Source of the DNA: an uncultured Sphingobacteriales bacterium | GTDB lineage: Bacteria > Bacteroidota > Bacteroidia > Chitinophagales > Chitinophagaceae | Direction of reading: 5' to 3' | DNA: 52,901 bases | NCBI GenBank assembly: GCA_937871285.1 | Contig: CALMQS010000128.1 | Span: forward strand, 1-52,901 | Part shown: positions 1-8,660 of the stretch, piece by piece | How positions within the stretch are numbered: position 1 is the first letter of the stretch | How the letters are laid out: the number at the start of each line of letters is the position of its first letter | Translations under genes and position numbers: made by a program | The notes under the pieces: model-generated | Seen by the model: the letters and a program-made list of their open reading frames with translations, nothing else | Databases searched by the model: none | Told to the model about the DNA's origin: nothing

Positions 1-321
1 TAAATTATATAGTACTTTCATGCCTTTACGAATTAAATGCCTAATCCTATTTGAAGATTACAGGAGAATAAAAATAAGGTTTTGTTTGATTAACAGCAAG
101 GAAAAACAGCAGGTAACAGCAATTTTATTACTGTCATTGCAGTAAGGAAATGGTAAGATAACCGCTCCTTTTATTATCATTTGTTTATGTTCTATCGTCG
201 CTTATTTTCCGGCTGCCGCCTGACGCCCCGGTTCATACAACATTTTGTTCAATTCATTCACCCGGCACTACACCGCTTTCATAACCCCTGTTACCTTGCG
301 TCAACTTTTAAAAACAGGTTT
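1..321. other. Left-edge intergenic region, no gene seen
   Basis: AT-rich sequence ahead of the first cytochrome gene. An open frame from 181 runs into that gene, but its first 47 codons are arginine-, histidine- and cysteine-rich and look untranslated. No RNA gene, repeat or clear terminator was recognised. A sequence close to the Bacteroidota -7 box lies near 167-180 but has the wrong internal spacing, so no promoter is called. Confidence 0.5.
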
Positions 322-1251
322 ATGAAAAAGTTGAGAAAAACAATTAAATGGACTGTCATCATTATACTTGTACTCATTGGCGGATTGGTTATAACCGTAA
401 TGGCAAGACAAGACATTAAATATGAAGCGCCTTATCCCGGTATCACCGCATCAACAGACAGCGCTATTATAGCAAGAGGTAAACATTTGGTTTACAGTTC
501 GGCTCATTGCATTGATTGTCATAGCAGGCAGCATTCAGATTCGCTGATCAGCTTAGGGCTTGAAGTGCCCCTGAGCGGTGGTGTGGTTTTTGAACTCCCC
601 GTAGGAAAGATATATTCCAAAAATATTACCCCCGATAAAACAACCGGCATCGGCAGCTACAGCGATGGAGAAATTGCAAGAGCTTTGCGGTATGGCGTGC
701 ATCCCAACGGAACAGCGGTTTTTGATTTCATGCCTTTTCATAATACCAGTGATGAAGATCTTACCGCCATTATTTCTTACCTCCGTGCGCAAAAACCGGT
801 AAACAATAAAGTACCCGGTCATGAATTGAACGCCATAGGCAAGGCAGTGAATGCTTTTCTGATAAAGCCGGTTGGCCCCACAGGTGAAGTGCCTAAATCT
901 GTTGTACCGGACACTACTGCCGTTTATGGTAAATACCTGGCCTTAAGTGTGGCGGAATGCAGCGGGTGCCATACTAAAAGAAATTTAGCAGGCGAATTCA
1001 TTGGCGAACCTTTTGCAGGTGGAAATGAAATTGAAGGATTTATTACACCCAATCTTACACCCGATTCAAGCGGAAAAATATTTAACTGGAGCAAGGATAT
1101 GTTTATTGAACGTTTTCGTATGGGTAAGCTCATCCCTAAAAGTCCTATGCCCTGGAACTCCTTTAAGCGCATGACGGATGATGAGCTAACAGCCATCTAC
1201 CATTATTTAAAAACGTTGAAACCGGTGAATACAGCCGAAGTAAAAAAATAA
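322..1251 (+). CDS. Membrane-anchored dihaem cytochrome c
   Basis: A c-type cytochrome of 309 residues, expected to carry electrons on the periplasmic side of the inner membrane. Two haem-binding CxxCH motifs are visible, CIDCH at about 63-67 and CSGCH at about 213-217, each opening a cytochrome c domain. This is the two-domain layout of alcohol or gluconate dehydrogenase cytochrome subunits. Residues 11-27 form one hydrophobic segment, an uncleaved anchor or signal peptide. I chose the ATG at 322 because it precedes a Lys-rich N-region and that hydrophobic stretch; the frame opens at 181, but the upstream residues do not look like protein. The next gene also encodes a dihaem protein, so the two may act together. 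The electron donor is unknown. Confidence 0.85.
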   Translation: MKKLRKTIKWTVIIILVLIGGLVITVMARQDIKYEAPYPGITASTDSAIIARGKHLVYSSAHCIDCHSRQHSDSLISLGLEVPLSGGVVFELPVGKIYSKNITPDKTTGIGSYSDGEIARALRYGVHPNGTAVFDFMPFHNTSDEDLTAIISYLRAQKPVNNKVPGHELNAIGKAVNAFLIKPVGPTGEVPKSVVPDTTAVYGKYLALSVAECSGCHTKRNLAGEFIGEPFAGGNEIEGFITPNLTPDSSGKIFNWSKDMFIERFRMGKLIPKSPMPWNSFKRMTDDELTAIYHYLKTLKPVNTAEVKK

Positions 1252-1458
1252 CGACAGCAACAGTAATAATCCGGATCATTGCAGGTAACACCGGATGAAC
1301 ATGCATCATATTAAATAAAACCGATTAAATAGTATAAGGAGGTTATTCTTTTTTGATTATTTACAATAAGTACGACAGTGGTGATTCCTTTTACGGTTTT
1401 TATTATATATTTTAGCATGGTTTATTAAGTGATCTGAACGCTGTTAATTGTATTTCTT

Positions 1459-3297
1459 TTGAGAAAAGCATTGATCCTTTCCGGAATTGTATTCATCATC
1501 TTTTCAGCATTTGCTTTTATGCGGAGCACTCCTGCTGAAACAGGTGTTGACAACACGCTACACTATTTCAAATCACATATTCCAACGCTCATTGCTTCTG
1601 CAAAAGAATTGAGGAATGCTATAGAAAGCATATCTGTAAATGACACGGTTTCAATACAAAATGCCAGGAACCAGCTCGGGTTATGTAGAGACGCATATAA
1701 AAAAATTGAATTTTTTACTGAATATTTTTTCGGGAACCAGGTTGTTAAAATCAATATCCCACCCGTATTTGAGGTGGAGGAGCCCACACTTGAGGTCGGG
1801 TGGCCGGTGGGCTTCCAGGTTATTGAAGCACTCTTATTCGATGAGCATATACAAGACCATAAAAAGGAAATGCTTGACAATACAGACGTTATTATCCTAA
1901 CGGCTGAAGGACTGAAAGGACTTTTATATGAGACCCCGGTTACCGATGAGGGTATATTGGAAAGCTTGCGCCTGGATTTGATCAGGATTTCAACGCTCAA
2001 CCTTACAGGTTACGACGCGCCGCTTTTAAAATCGGGTATCAGAGAATCAGCAACAGCTTTGCTTTCATTCAAAAAAAACATACAACCCTACCTGCAAGTA
2101 AATAAAGCCTTATCAGACAGTATTTCATTTTATATTGAGCGTTCCCTGTATCTCCTGAACGCCGGTGATTCGTTTGATGCTTTTGACAGGATGTATTTTA
2201 TGACCGAGGCCATGCTTCCCTTACAGAAGAAAACAGCTTTATTAATAAAAGTGCTGCGTAAAGAAGCGCATGAAGCCACGGTTCTAAACCACGAAGCTGA
2301 ACATTTGTTCGATAAAAGACTATTGAACATTAACGCCTTCGATACCACTAATGCTATTGATATCCGACAGCCGCTTATGGCACTTGGTAAAAGATTATTT
2401 TTTGAAACAAAGCTATCTGGTAATAATAAACGAAGTTGTGCATCCTGCCATTTACCGGAAAAATATTTTACAGACGGACTAAAGCAAAGCATCGCTTTTG
2501 ATGAGCAAAATGTTGTACGCCGGAATGCACCGTCTATATTGTATACCGCCTACCAGTATAATCATTTCTGGGATGGAAGGGCGCCCAGCCTGGTTCACCA
2601 GGTATTTGATGTAACTGCTTCAGCCAGCGAAATGAACGCTGATGCTGAACAGATTGTACAAAAGCTGGTGGCAGACAGGAAATACAGGAAGCGCTTTGCA
2701 AAAGCTTTTCCTGGCAGGGAGGCCCATGAAAGCATTACTTTTCAGCATATTGCCGAAGCCATTACCGCCTACGAAAAATCATTGCCTGTAATGACATCCG
2801 ATTTTGATAAATACATGAATGGCGATAAAACAGCTTTATCTGCAGGGCAAATTGCCGGCTTTAATTTGTTTATGGGAAAAGCACAATGCGGTACCTGTCA
2901 TTTCGCACCACTGTTTAATGGATTGCTTCCTCCGTTATATGATATTTCAGAGGTAGAATCACTGGGAATAACAACCAACGCAGATTTTGATAAACCCGCA
3001 GCCGATACGGATAGCGGACGCTATCATATTATACCTTCACCATTTTATATAGGCGCTTTTAAAACACCTACGGTTCGCAATACCGAAAAAACTGCGCCTT
3101 ACATGCATAACGGCTCTTTGCAAACGCTCACCGAGGTGATGGAATTTTATAACAAAGGAGGAGGAAATGGTATGGGACTAAATCATCCAAACCAAACGCT
3201 TTCTGACAAACCATTGGACCTTACCAAAGAAGAAATCGCAGATCTGGTGAGCTTTATCGAGTCGCTTACGGATAAGCCTCTATGGCTAAAGCAGTAA
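1459..3297 (+). CDS. MauG-like dihaem cytochrome c peroxidase with N-terminal extension
   Basis: 612 residues. The C-terminal half (about 300-612) is a bacterial dihaem cytochrome c peroxidase/MauG domain, with CASCH at 327-331, CGTCH at 477-481 and the downstream TPTVRN and Y-M-H-N-G segments typical of the family. It should reduce hydrogen peroxide or oxidise a partner in the periplasm. Residues 30-290 are a mostly helical extension absent from classical peroxidases, which are about 330-350 residues; it resembles the imelysin-like N-terminal region of long Bacteroidota peroxidases, judged by eye. The frame starts at TTG, followed at once by a good signal peptide (RKALILSGIVFIIFSAFAF). The next in-frame ATG (residue 21) would cut into the signal, so TTG is preferred. 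It lies 207 bp after the cytochrome gene. Confidence 0.85.
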   Translation: MRKALILSGIVFIIFSAFAFMRSTPAETGVDNTLHYFKSHIPTLIASAKELRNAIESISVNDTVSIQNARNQLGLCRDAYKKIEFFTEYFFGNQVVKINIPPVFEVEEPTLEVGWPVGFQVIEALLFDEHIQDHKKEMLDNTDVIILTAEGLKGLLYETPVTDEGILESLRLDLIRISTLNLTGYDAPLLKSGIRESATALLSFKKNIQPYLQVNKALSDSISFYIERSLYLLNAGDSFDAFDRMYFMTEAMLPLQKKTALLIKVLRKEAHEATVLNHEAEHLFDKRLLNINAFDTTNAIDIRQPLMALGKRLFFETKLSGNNKRSCASCHLPEKYFTDGLKQSIAFDEQNVVRRNAPSILYTAYQYNHFWDGRAPSLVHQVFDVTASASEMNADAEQIVQKLVADRKYRKRFAKAFPGREAHESITFQHIAEAITAYEKSLPVMTSDFDKYMNGDKTALSAGQIAGFNLFMGKAQCGTCHFAPLFNGLLPPLYDISEVESLGITTNADFDKPAADTDSGRYHIIPSPFYIGAFKTPTVRNTEKTAPYMHNGSLQTLTEVMEFYNKGGGNGMGLNHPNQTLSDKPLDLTKEEIADLVSFIESLTDKPLWLKQ

Positions 3298-3467
3298 GCG
3301 ACGAAAACACCATACGATCCCACCAGCAAAACGCAGCATCCCTCAGTTAGCAATTAATAAATTATTGGTTAACAGGAGAAAAAATCAAAAAATATATATA
3401 ATTTGTACTTTAATAAAGCCTGTAATCCTTGAAAATGCCGCATAGTATTAATCCTTTCTTTCTACTT

Positions 3468-5576
3468 ATGAACAAGGCAACAGGGTTTTCAATAGTTTTC
3501 TGCCTGCTTTTTATATTTTCTGATGCGCAGGATCTGCTCCGTGGCCCCTACCTGCAAATGGGTACCAGCACAAGCATGAACGTTCGCTGGAGAACGGATG
3601 CAACCGCTATAAGCCGTGTGAGGTACGGAACAGCTTTGGGTGGCTTGACTAACATGGTTGAAGACCTTACGCTAAAAACAGAACATGAGCTGAAAATAAC
3701 GGGGCTTTCTCCCAATACTAAATATTGGTACAGCATAGAAGGAGCCACGGGTGTTTTGCAGGGTGATGGTGAAAATTACTTTCAAACACTTCCTCCTGTT
3801 GGAGAAAAACAATTATACCGCATAGGGGTGTTTGGAGATTGCGGCAGCAATAATGCCAATCAACTCAATGTTCGGAATAGTATAACCGGTTATCTCGGCG
3901 CAAATTATATGAACGCCTGGATATTGCTTGGAGATAATGCATATCCCAATGGGACTGATTTACAATACAGCACAGGATTCTTCAACTATTATAAAGATAA
4001 ATTCCTAAAGCAAAATCCGTTATATCCTGCACCCGGCAATCACGATTATGACTCCCCAACAGGAGCGAGAACCGCACATAATAATCCTTACTATTCCATA
4101 TTTACTATGCCTGTTGCCGGTGAAGCCGGCGGGTACCCTTCGGGTTCGGAAGCGTATTATTCATTTGATATAGGCAATATTCATTTCATTTCGCTGGATT
4201 CCGACGGATTACATGGACCTGTTGGAAACGAGAAGAAAATGTACGAGCTTCCCAATGAACAAGCTTCCTGGCTGATACAGGACCTGGAAGCGAATACCAA
4301 TAAAGACTGGGTAATTGCGTTCTGGCATCACCCGCCTTTTACAAAAGGGTCGCACGATTCAGATGACCCTGTTAAAGATAATGATCTCATCCAGATCAGA
4401 ACGAATTTTATAAAAATACTCGAAGACTATGGGGTAGACCTGATATTGTGCGGGCATAGCCATGTATATGAGCGTACCAAGCTGTTGAAGGGATATTATG
4501 GTACATCGTCCGATTTTGAGGAATTGGTGCATGCGTTGAATACATCAAGCGGAAAGTACGATGCCACAACCAATTCCTGCCCCTATTATAAAGAGGAAGC
4601 AACAGGTAATACCGGCACATTGTACGTGGTAACAGGTTCTGCCGGCCAGCGTGCTAACGCGGGTTCGATAACCAGCTTCCCGCACCAGGCCATGTATTAT
4701 TCAAACAAAGATGAGCCGGGCGCTTTGATGCTGGAAGTGGAAGGGAACAGGCTCGACGCCAAATGGATAACCGGGGGCGGTGTAATGAAAGACAGGTTTA
4801 CCATGATGAAAAACGTAAACCAGAAAACCACCTACAATATAGAGGTGGGTACGCCGGTTACATTACAGGCCTCTTATATCGGCTCTTATTTGTGGACGGG
4901 TGAAGAAACCACATCCGCTATAACAGTTACACCTACTGTAGAAGGCACTGAAACCTATATTGTTAAAGATGATAGAGATTGTGTTGCAGATACATTCCTG
5001 GTGGTGGCTTCAAGAACCCTGCCTTTAACATGGAAGAGCATAAAGGCATGGTACGACAAAGCAGAAGCATCGAATAAACTACAATGGGAAACCATGTATG
5101 AAGTAAATGTAGAGTTGTTTGAGATTGAACGGTCAGCAAAAAATGAGGATGACTTTATATATATTGCTTCTGTAAAAGCAGTGGGAACGAATGAAGAACA
5201 TTCTTACACCTTTACCGATAACCAAATATCGGCTAACATTAATAAATATTATTACCGGATAAAACAGCGGGATAAAGACGGGAAGTATACTTACTCACCC
5301 GTTGTATCTGCAGACCGGCGGGTAAATACAAGTTTTGACATACAGGTTATACCTAACCCTGGTAAACCCGGTCAAATACGCATAAAAGTTTCTGCTGACA
5401 GGCAGGTAAGAGCTGAGCTTACCATAGTAAATGCAGCAGGCAAAATAGTGATGAGTAAAAAAATATTGCTTACTGAAACAGCACAATCCTTTTTACCGGG
5501 TGTACAGAGCGGTGTATATTTTGTTCGTATTCAAACTGAAAAGCAACTCATTACAAAGCGGTTTATAGTTGAGTAA
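3468..5576 (+). CDS. Secreted purple-acid-phosphatase-like metallophosphoesterase with T9SS sorting domain
   Basis: About 703 residues. After a signal peptide (ending near FSDAQ) comes a fibronectin-like purple acid phosphatase N-domain (about 25-110), then a calcineurin-type metallophosphoesterase core. Its metal-ligand blocks are visible: GDCG near 123, GDNAY near 155, GNHDYD near 190, HHPPF near 287 and GHSHVYER near 329. The last 75 or so residues, with IPNPGKPGQI, SGVYFVRI and a terminal KRFIVE, match the type A sorting domain recognised by the type IX secretion system, so the enzyme is exported to the cell surface or medium. It likely releases phosphate from organic esters. Starts at 3429 (TTG) and 3435 (ATG) are possible; 3468 gives the best signal peptide. 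The gene faces a convergent reverse gene. Confidence 0.88.
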   Translation: MNKATGFSIVFCLLFIFSDAQDLLRGPYLQMGTSTSMNVRWRTDATAISRVRYGTALGGLTNMVEDLTLKTEHELKITGLSPNTKYWYSIEGATGVLQGDGENYFQTLPPVGEKQLYRIGVFGDCGSNNANQLNVRNSITGYLGANYMNAWILLGDNAYPNGTDLQYSTGFFNYYKDKFLKQNPLYPAPGNHDYDSPTGARTAHNNPYYSIFTMPVAGEAGGYPSGSEAYYSFDIGNIHFISLDSDGLHGPVGNEKKMYELPNEQASWLIQDLEANTNKDWVIAFWHHPPFTKGSHDSDDPVKDNDLIQIRTNFIKILEDYGVDLILCGHSHVYERTKLLKGYYGTSSDFEELVHALNTSSGKYDATTNSCPYYKEEATGNTGTLYVVTGSAGQRANAGSITSFPHQAMYYSNKDEPGALMLEVEGNRLDAKWITGGGVMKDRFTMMKNVNQKTTYNIEVGTPVTLQASYIGSYLWTGEETTSAITVTPTVEGTETYIVKDDRDCVADTFLVVASRTLPLTWKSIKAWYDKAEASNKLQWETMYEVNVELFEIERSAKNEDDFIYIASVKAVGTNEEHSYTFTDNQISANINKYYYRIKQRDKDGKYTYSPVVSADRRVNTSFDIQVIPNPGKPGQIRIKVSADRQVRAELTIVNAAGKIVMSKKILLTETAQSFLPGVQSGVYFVRIQTEKQLITKRFIVE

Positions 5577-5654
5577 GAAAACGAATTTCTCATACATTCC
5601 AGGTATGCTTCACCACATACAGGCACGTATCTCTTTTATGCTTATTTTAACTGC

Positions 5655-5903
5655 TCAGCATTCCGAATAATCAGGGGCGAAAATTCCATTTACCGCTATT
5701 ACAGATGAGATGAGCATTTCCGACCCGTCCTGCATCAGCAAGCAAGGTTGCGCTGAGCCGGTTAAAATGGAACTGATCAAGCCTTCGTAACGGGTTAATC
5801 CATTGCTGTCGTACAACAATGATATTTTGTCGCCATCAGCATGCAGTTGCTTTAATAACTGAACAAAGGATTGCTTGTCATTAAGTGTTATTCGTGTATC
5901 CAT
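5655..5903 (-). CDS. Small hypothetical protein (82 aa)
   Basis: 82 residues with no signal peptide, membrane segment or motif that I recognise. The composition looks like a real soluble alpha/beta protein: a helical start (KQSFVQLLKQLHADG) followed by beta-like stretches (KISLLYD and LISSVIAVNGIF). It lies 58 bp downstream of the ferredoxin gene on the same strand and is probably co-transcribed with it. It could be an accessory or regulatory partner of the ferredoxin, but nothing in the sequence shows that. Confidence that it is a gene rests on its position and protein-like composition. Confidence 0.6.
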   Translation of the reverse strand: MDTRITLNDKQSFVQLLKQLHADGDKISLLYDSNGLTRYEGLISSILTGSAQPCLLMQDGSEMLISSVIAVNGIFAPDYSEC

Positions 5904-5961
5904 AATTGTTACATTTTAACTTAACAAATGGTATTTATCTTTTTTCACATTGCCGCTGCAA

Positions 5962-6300
5962 TCAAAACAAATCATCCGGAATGTTAATGACTGCCCCGTT
6001 TAAAGCATCGTTGATAAAAATCTGGCAGGATAGCCTGGCGTTTTTTCCCACCGCTCCTTTCTTTGCTATCGTTGACTGTTCGTTCCGCTCTAAGGTTAAC
6101 AGACCACCATCCGGTGCCGTTACTTCCACCAGGCAGGTGGCGCATCTGCCCTGTCCGCCGCATTGCCCAAAATCTTCCATGTAAATTTTATCATTCAACA
6201 GCGTCATCAGGTTCCGGTATTCATTTTCATAGGTTTGCACTGCGTACTCCTCTCCAAAACTGATAACCGTAAACGAAATCACCTTCCCTTGTCCATTCAT
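5962..6300 (-). CDS. 2Fe-2S ferredoxin
   Basis: 112-residue soluble ferredoxin of the adrenodoxin/plant-type fold. The cluster ligands are C47, C53 and C56 (CGGQGRCATC, the C-x5-C-x2-C pattern of adrenodoxin-type proteins) and C92 in LSCQIF, so all four cysteines are present. It should shuttle single electrons to an oxygenase, reductase or assembly enzyme in the cytoplasm; the partner is not in the window. Length is normal for the family. A perfect -7 box (TAACTTTG on the reverse strand) lies 67 bp upstream of the start, which suggests it heads a two-gene transcript with the 82-residue protein. Confidence 0.9.
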   Translation of the reverse strand: MNGQGKVISFTVISFGEEYAVQTYENEYRNLMTLLNDKIYMEDFGQCGGQGRCATCLVEVTAPDGGLLTLERNEQSTIAKKGAVGKNARLSCQIFINDALNGAVINIPDDLF

Positions 6301-6366
6301 TCCCTTATTTTATTTACTACCATTGTCATTCGCTTATTAACCGCACCACATGTCCTAAGCAATAGG

Positions 6367-6374
6367 CAAAGTTA
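6367..6374 (-). promoter_or_regulatory. Candidate -7 promoter box for the ferredoxin transcript
   Basis: Read on the reverse strand this is TAACTTTG, a full match to the Bacteroidota -7 consensus TAnnTTTG. It sits 67 bp upstream of the ferredoxin start. I see no clear -33 TTTG at the usual 19-21 bp spacing, so the call rests on the -7 box and its position. Confidence 0.4.
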
Positions 6375-6517
6375 ATAAAAGCATGAACCTACTTTTACTA
6401 TTTATTTGTTGTGACACATTTTAATAAACCGTATACCCTTACGTGCAAAAAGGGAATAAGCGGTTGGCTTACTCCCTATATTACAGCAAAATTGTTAACA
6501 CCGGTTGCTATACGCCT

Positions 6518-7300
6518 TTATTTTTCGGCAATAAAAACAAGGAACCGGTTGAGCTGAAAATAAAAATCATCTACTACATGATAGGGCTGCAATGCAGTTG
6601 CAATGGTATCTTCAACCATTTGCCTGCTGTTACTATTCAAAGCTGCGGCAGCCGGACCTGTACCCATAAAACTTTGTATACCATTGGTCAGGCTGGCATA
6701 TAAAAATGGACAGTCAATCATGGCTTTGTAAGTAAGTTTCAAGCCGTTATCCTTAAATACGCTTTCCATTTTACCGTCTTCGGAAAGTGCAAACGGACCC
6801 GGTGTACCCGGCGGCGGAGGAGGTAATAATGTTCCAATGGACTTCAACACCTCGGTGCCATCGCTCAGTTCCGGCTTGGCCCAAATGGCAAGTACCAGCC
6901 GCCCGCCCGGCCTTAGCACTCTTTTAGCCTCCAGTAATGCATTTTCGAAACTGCCGGCATACTGAAAAGAATTAAATCCTGTAACCACATCGAAAGTGTT
7001 GTCAGCGAATGGCAGAGATTCGAGGTCTTCTTCCATAAAGTTGTTTTTGGGGTTACGCCGCCTGGCTTCCTCCAGCAAACCCGGCGCCGCGTCAATGCCC
7101 ATTACCTGTGCCCCGGTTTCAATGGCCAGCTTACTGAAGAGTCCTGCGCCACAACCCGCATCCAGCAATAATTGCGATTCTGTTAGCTGCAATTGTTCCA
7201 ACACATTTTTGTAGATGGGTAAAAACCAGGGCTCGAAATGCTGTGCCCAATACTGTGGCGCTACGCTCCACAATTTCCCCTGAACTGTTTTTGTGCTCAT
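6518..7300 (-). CDS. Class I SAM-dependent methyltransferase
   Basis: 260 residues of the UbiE/Methyltransf_11 type. Motif I, the glycine-rich SAM loop, is LLDAGCGAGLF at about 45-55; motif II acidic residue is in MGIDAA near 75; the post-motif AFADNTFDVVTGFNSF-like stretch and the LRPGGRLVLAIWA motif follow, as in this family. It is a cytoplasmic enzyme transferring a methyl group from S-adenosylmethionine to an unknown acceptor. It lies 86 bp downstream of an AraC-type regulator on the same strand and has its own candidate -7 box, so it may be a target of that regulator. Length is normal. Confidence 0.85.
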   Translation of the reverse strand: MSTKTVQGKLWSVAPQYWAQHFEPWFLPIYKNVLEQLQLTESQLLLDAGCGAGLFSKLAIETGAQVMGIDAAPGLLEEARRRNPKNNFMEEDLESLPFADNTFDVVTGFNSFQYAGSFENALLEAKRVLRPGGRLVLAIWAKPELSDGTEVLKSIGTLLPPPPPGTPGPFALSEDGKMESVFKDNGLKLTYKAMIDCPFLYASLTNGIQSFMGTGPAAAALNSNSRQMVEDTIATALQPYHVVDDFYFQLNRFLVFIAEK

Positions 7301-7328
7301 TTGAAATAAAATTTAATTGTTTAGCCCA

Positions 7329-7336
7329 CAAAAATA
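7329..7336 (-). promoter_or_regulatory. Candidate -7 promoter box for the methyltransferase
   Basis: Reverse-strand TATTTTTG matches TAnnTTTG and lies 29 bp ahead of the methyltransferase start, a fitting position. No -33 box is evident at standard spacing. Confidence 0.35.
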
Positions 7337-7386
7337 TAGCGCTGATTACGGGAAGATATTTCCTAAAAGTCCGGAGATTTGACTGA

Positions 7387-8256
7387 TTAGTTCAAAATAG
7401 TATTTTGTTGTTTTAAGGATGCCGGAGAACGACCAAAACGCCGGCGAAATACCCGGCTGAAATGTGAAAGACTTTCAAATCCGCTTTCAAATGCTGTTTC
7501 CGAAACTGTTTTGCCCATGTGGGTGAGGAGGTGCAGGGCATGATCCAATCTTTTTTCCAGCAGCCATTTGCCGGGAGAAATATGGTAAATACGCAGGAAA
7601 TCTCTTTTAAAGGCCGATAAGCTCCGGGAACTTAAGCGCGCAAATTCCTCCAGCTTAAGATTATAACAAAAATTATCCTCCATTACCCTTTGCAACGACA
7701 GGCTTTGCGGCTCCTGCAGCAGGGAACAGAAATAGGATAACAATTCATGATTGGCGGGGCTATCAGCAAGTAAAAGGATAAGCTCCCTGAACTTCAGGTA
7801 CAGCAACGCCTGATCCGGCTTACGGCCGTCCTCAAAATAAGGCATCATAGACCGGAAGAATGCCTCTACCGCCGCGCTATTATTTATTGCCATTACAGGA
7901 TCAAACTTTTTACCGGGCCTGTTAATGGGGGTTGATTTGCTTTTCAGCACTTCGCAAATAAACGCATCTGGTAAAAAAAATAAAATGAGACAAAAACGGG
8001 GATCAAAAAACTGCTCTGCAATACATGCTCCTTTTCTTACAAATACGCAACTGCCTTTGTATAGATCATAAGAACCATGGGCCGTATGCCAGATCTTTCT
8101 CCCTTCTACCACGTAAACGATATAATTATAGTGGCTCCAGAAGTCCTGGTATTTATTTTCAATCGGACAGTTATAAATAGTAAGCAGCGCTTCCCCGCTG
8201 CTCAACTGGCGGAAATGACCTGGATTGGTTGATATCTCTGCATAAATATTGTACAT
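7387..8256 (-). CDS. AraC-family transcriptional regulator
   Basis: 289 residues. The last 100 or so form the double helix-turn-helix of the AraC family: LKLEEFARLSSRSLSAFKRD for the first HTH, then HALHLLTHMGKTVSETAFESGF and the signature FESLSHFSRVFRRRFGRSPASLK for the second. The N-terminal two thirds is a ligand-sensing or dimerisation domain, starting with NCPIENKYQDF and resembling the effector domain of Bacteroidota AraC proteins. It is cytoplasmic and binds DNA. The methyltransferase gene lies directly downstream on the same strand and is the likeliest target. The inducer is unknown. Confidence 0.88.
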   Translation of the reverse strand: MYNIYAEISTNPGHFRQLSSGEALLTIYNCPIENKYQDFWSHYNYIVYVVEGRKIWHTAHGSYDLYKGSCVFVRKGACIAEQFFDPRFCLILFFLPDAFICEVLKSKSTPINRPGKKFDPVMAINNSAAVEAFFRSMMPYFEDGRKPDQALLYLKFRELILLLADSPANHELLSYFCSLLQEPQSLSLQRVMEDNFCYNLKLEEFARLSSRSLSAFKRDFLRIYHISPGKWLLEKRLDHALHLLTHMGKTVSETAFESGFESLSHFSRVFRRRFGRSPASLKQQNTILN

Positions 8257-8660
8257 ACAGGAAAGATTGCCAATAAATTTTGAATACCATCTGCGGGTAA
8301 CGGGGCGTTTTAGTTTTTCTTACAAGGGTGAGGAGGCTAGATCAAACATAGGACACTGCCGGGTTTAAGGCGGAGGGTATTGCGGAACCTATCAAAAATC
8401 ATGCCTTGTGAGATGAGCAGCTTGACACTGGCCACCGATTCAATTGTAATTGCTGGTATTCATTTGTTATATTATTCTTATTTGATCATCGCTACGATAT
8501 GATGTTCCTCCAAGGTTTTTCATTTTCAAAGAATACCTTAACTTTCCCGCTACTTTATTTAAACACTATATTTGAAAATAAAACTACTGGGTTATTATTC
8601 TTCCATAAAACACTATTTTTACAGAAAAAAGCTTTCTTTTTTGCAATTGTTGTCAATAAA
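8257..8660. other. Divergent intergenic region between two AraC-type genes
   Basis: About 400 bp separates the two regulators, which point away from each other. An in-frame extension of the rightward gene reaches back to 8499, but its residues are Phe-, Leu- and Lys-rich and a perfect -7 box lies inside it, so it is probably 5' leader. No RNA gene was recognised. Confidence 0.5.
8567..8574 (+). promoter_or_regulatory. Candidate promoter of the cupin AraC gene
   Basis: TATATTTG is a perfect Bacteroidota -7 box. TTTC at 8543-8546 lies 20 bp upstream, one mismatch from the -33 TTTG at normal spacing. The leader to the ATG at 8661 would be about 80 bp. This promoter argues against the longer open frame from 8499. 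Confidence 0.5.

Noticed and set aside
181..321. Upstream extension of the first cytochrome gene
   Set aside because: The extra 47 residues are rich in Arg, His and Cys and stand before a good signal-anchor start at 322.
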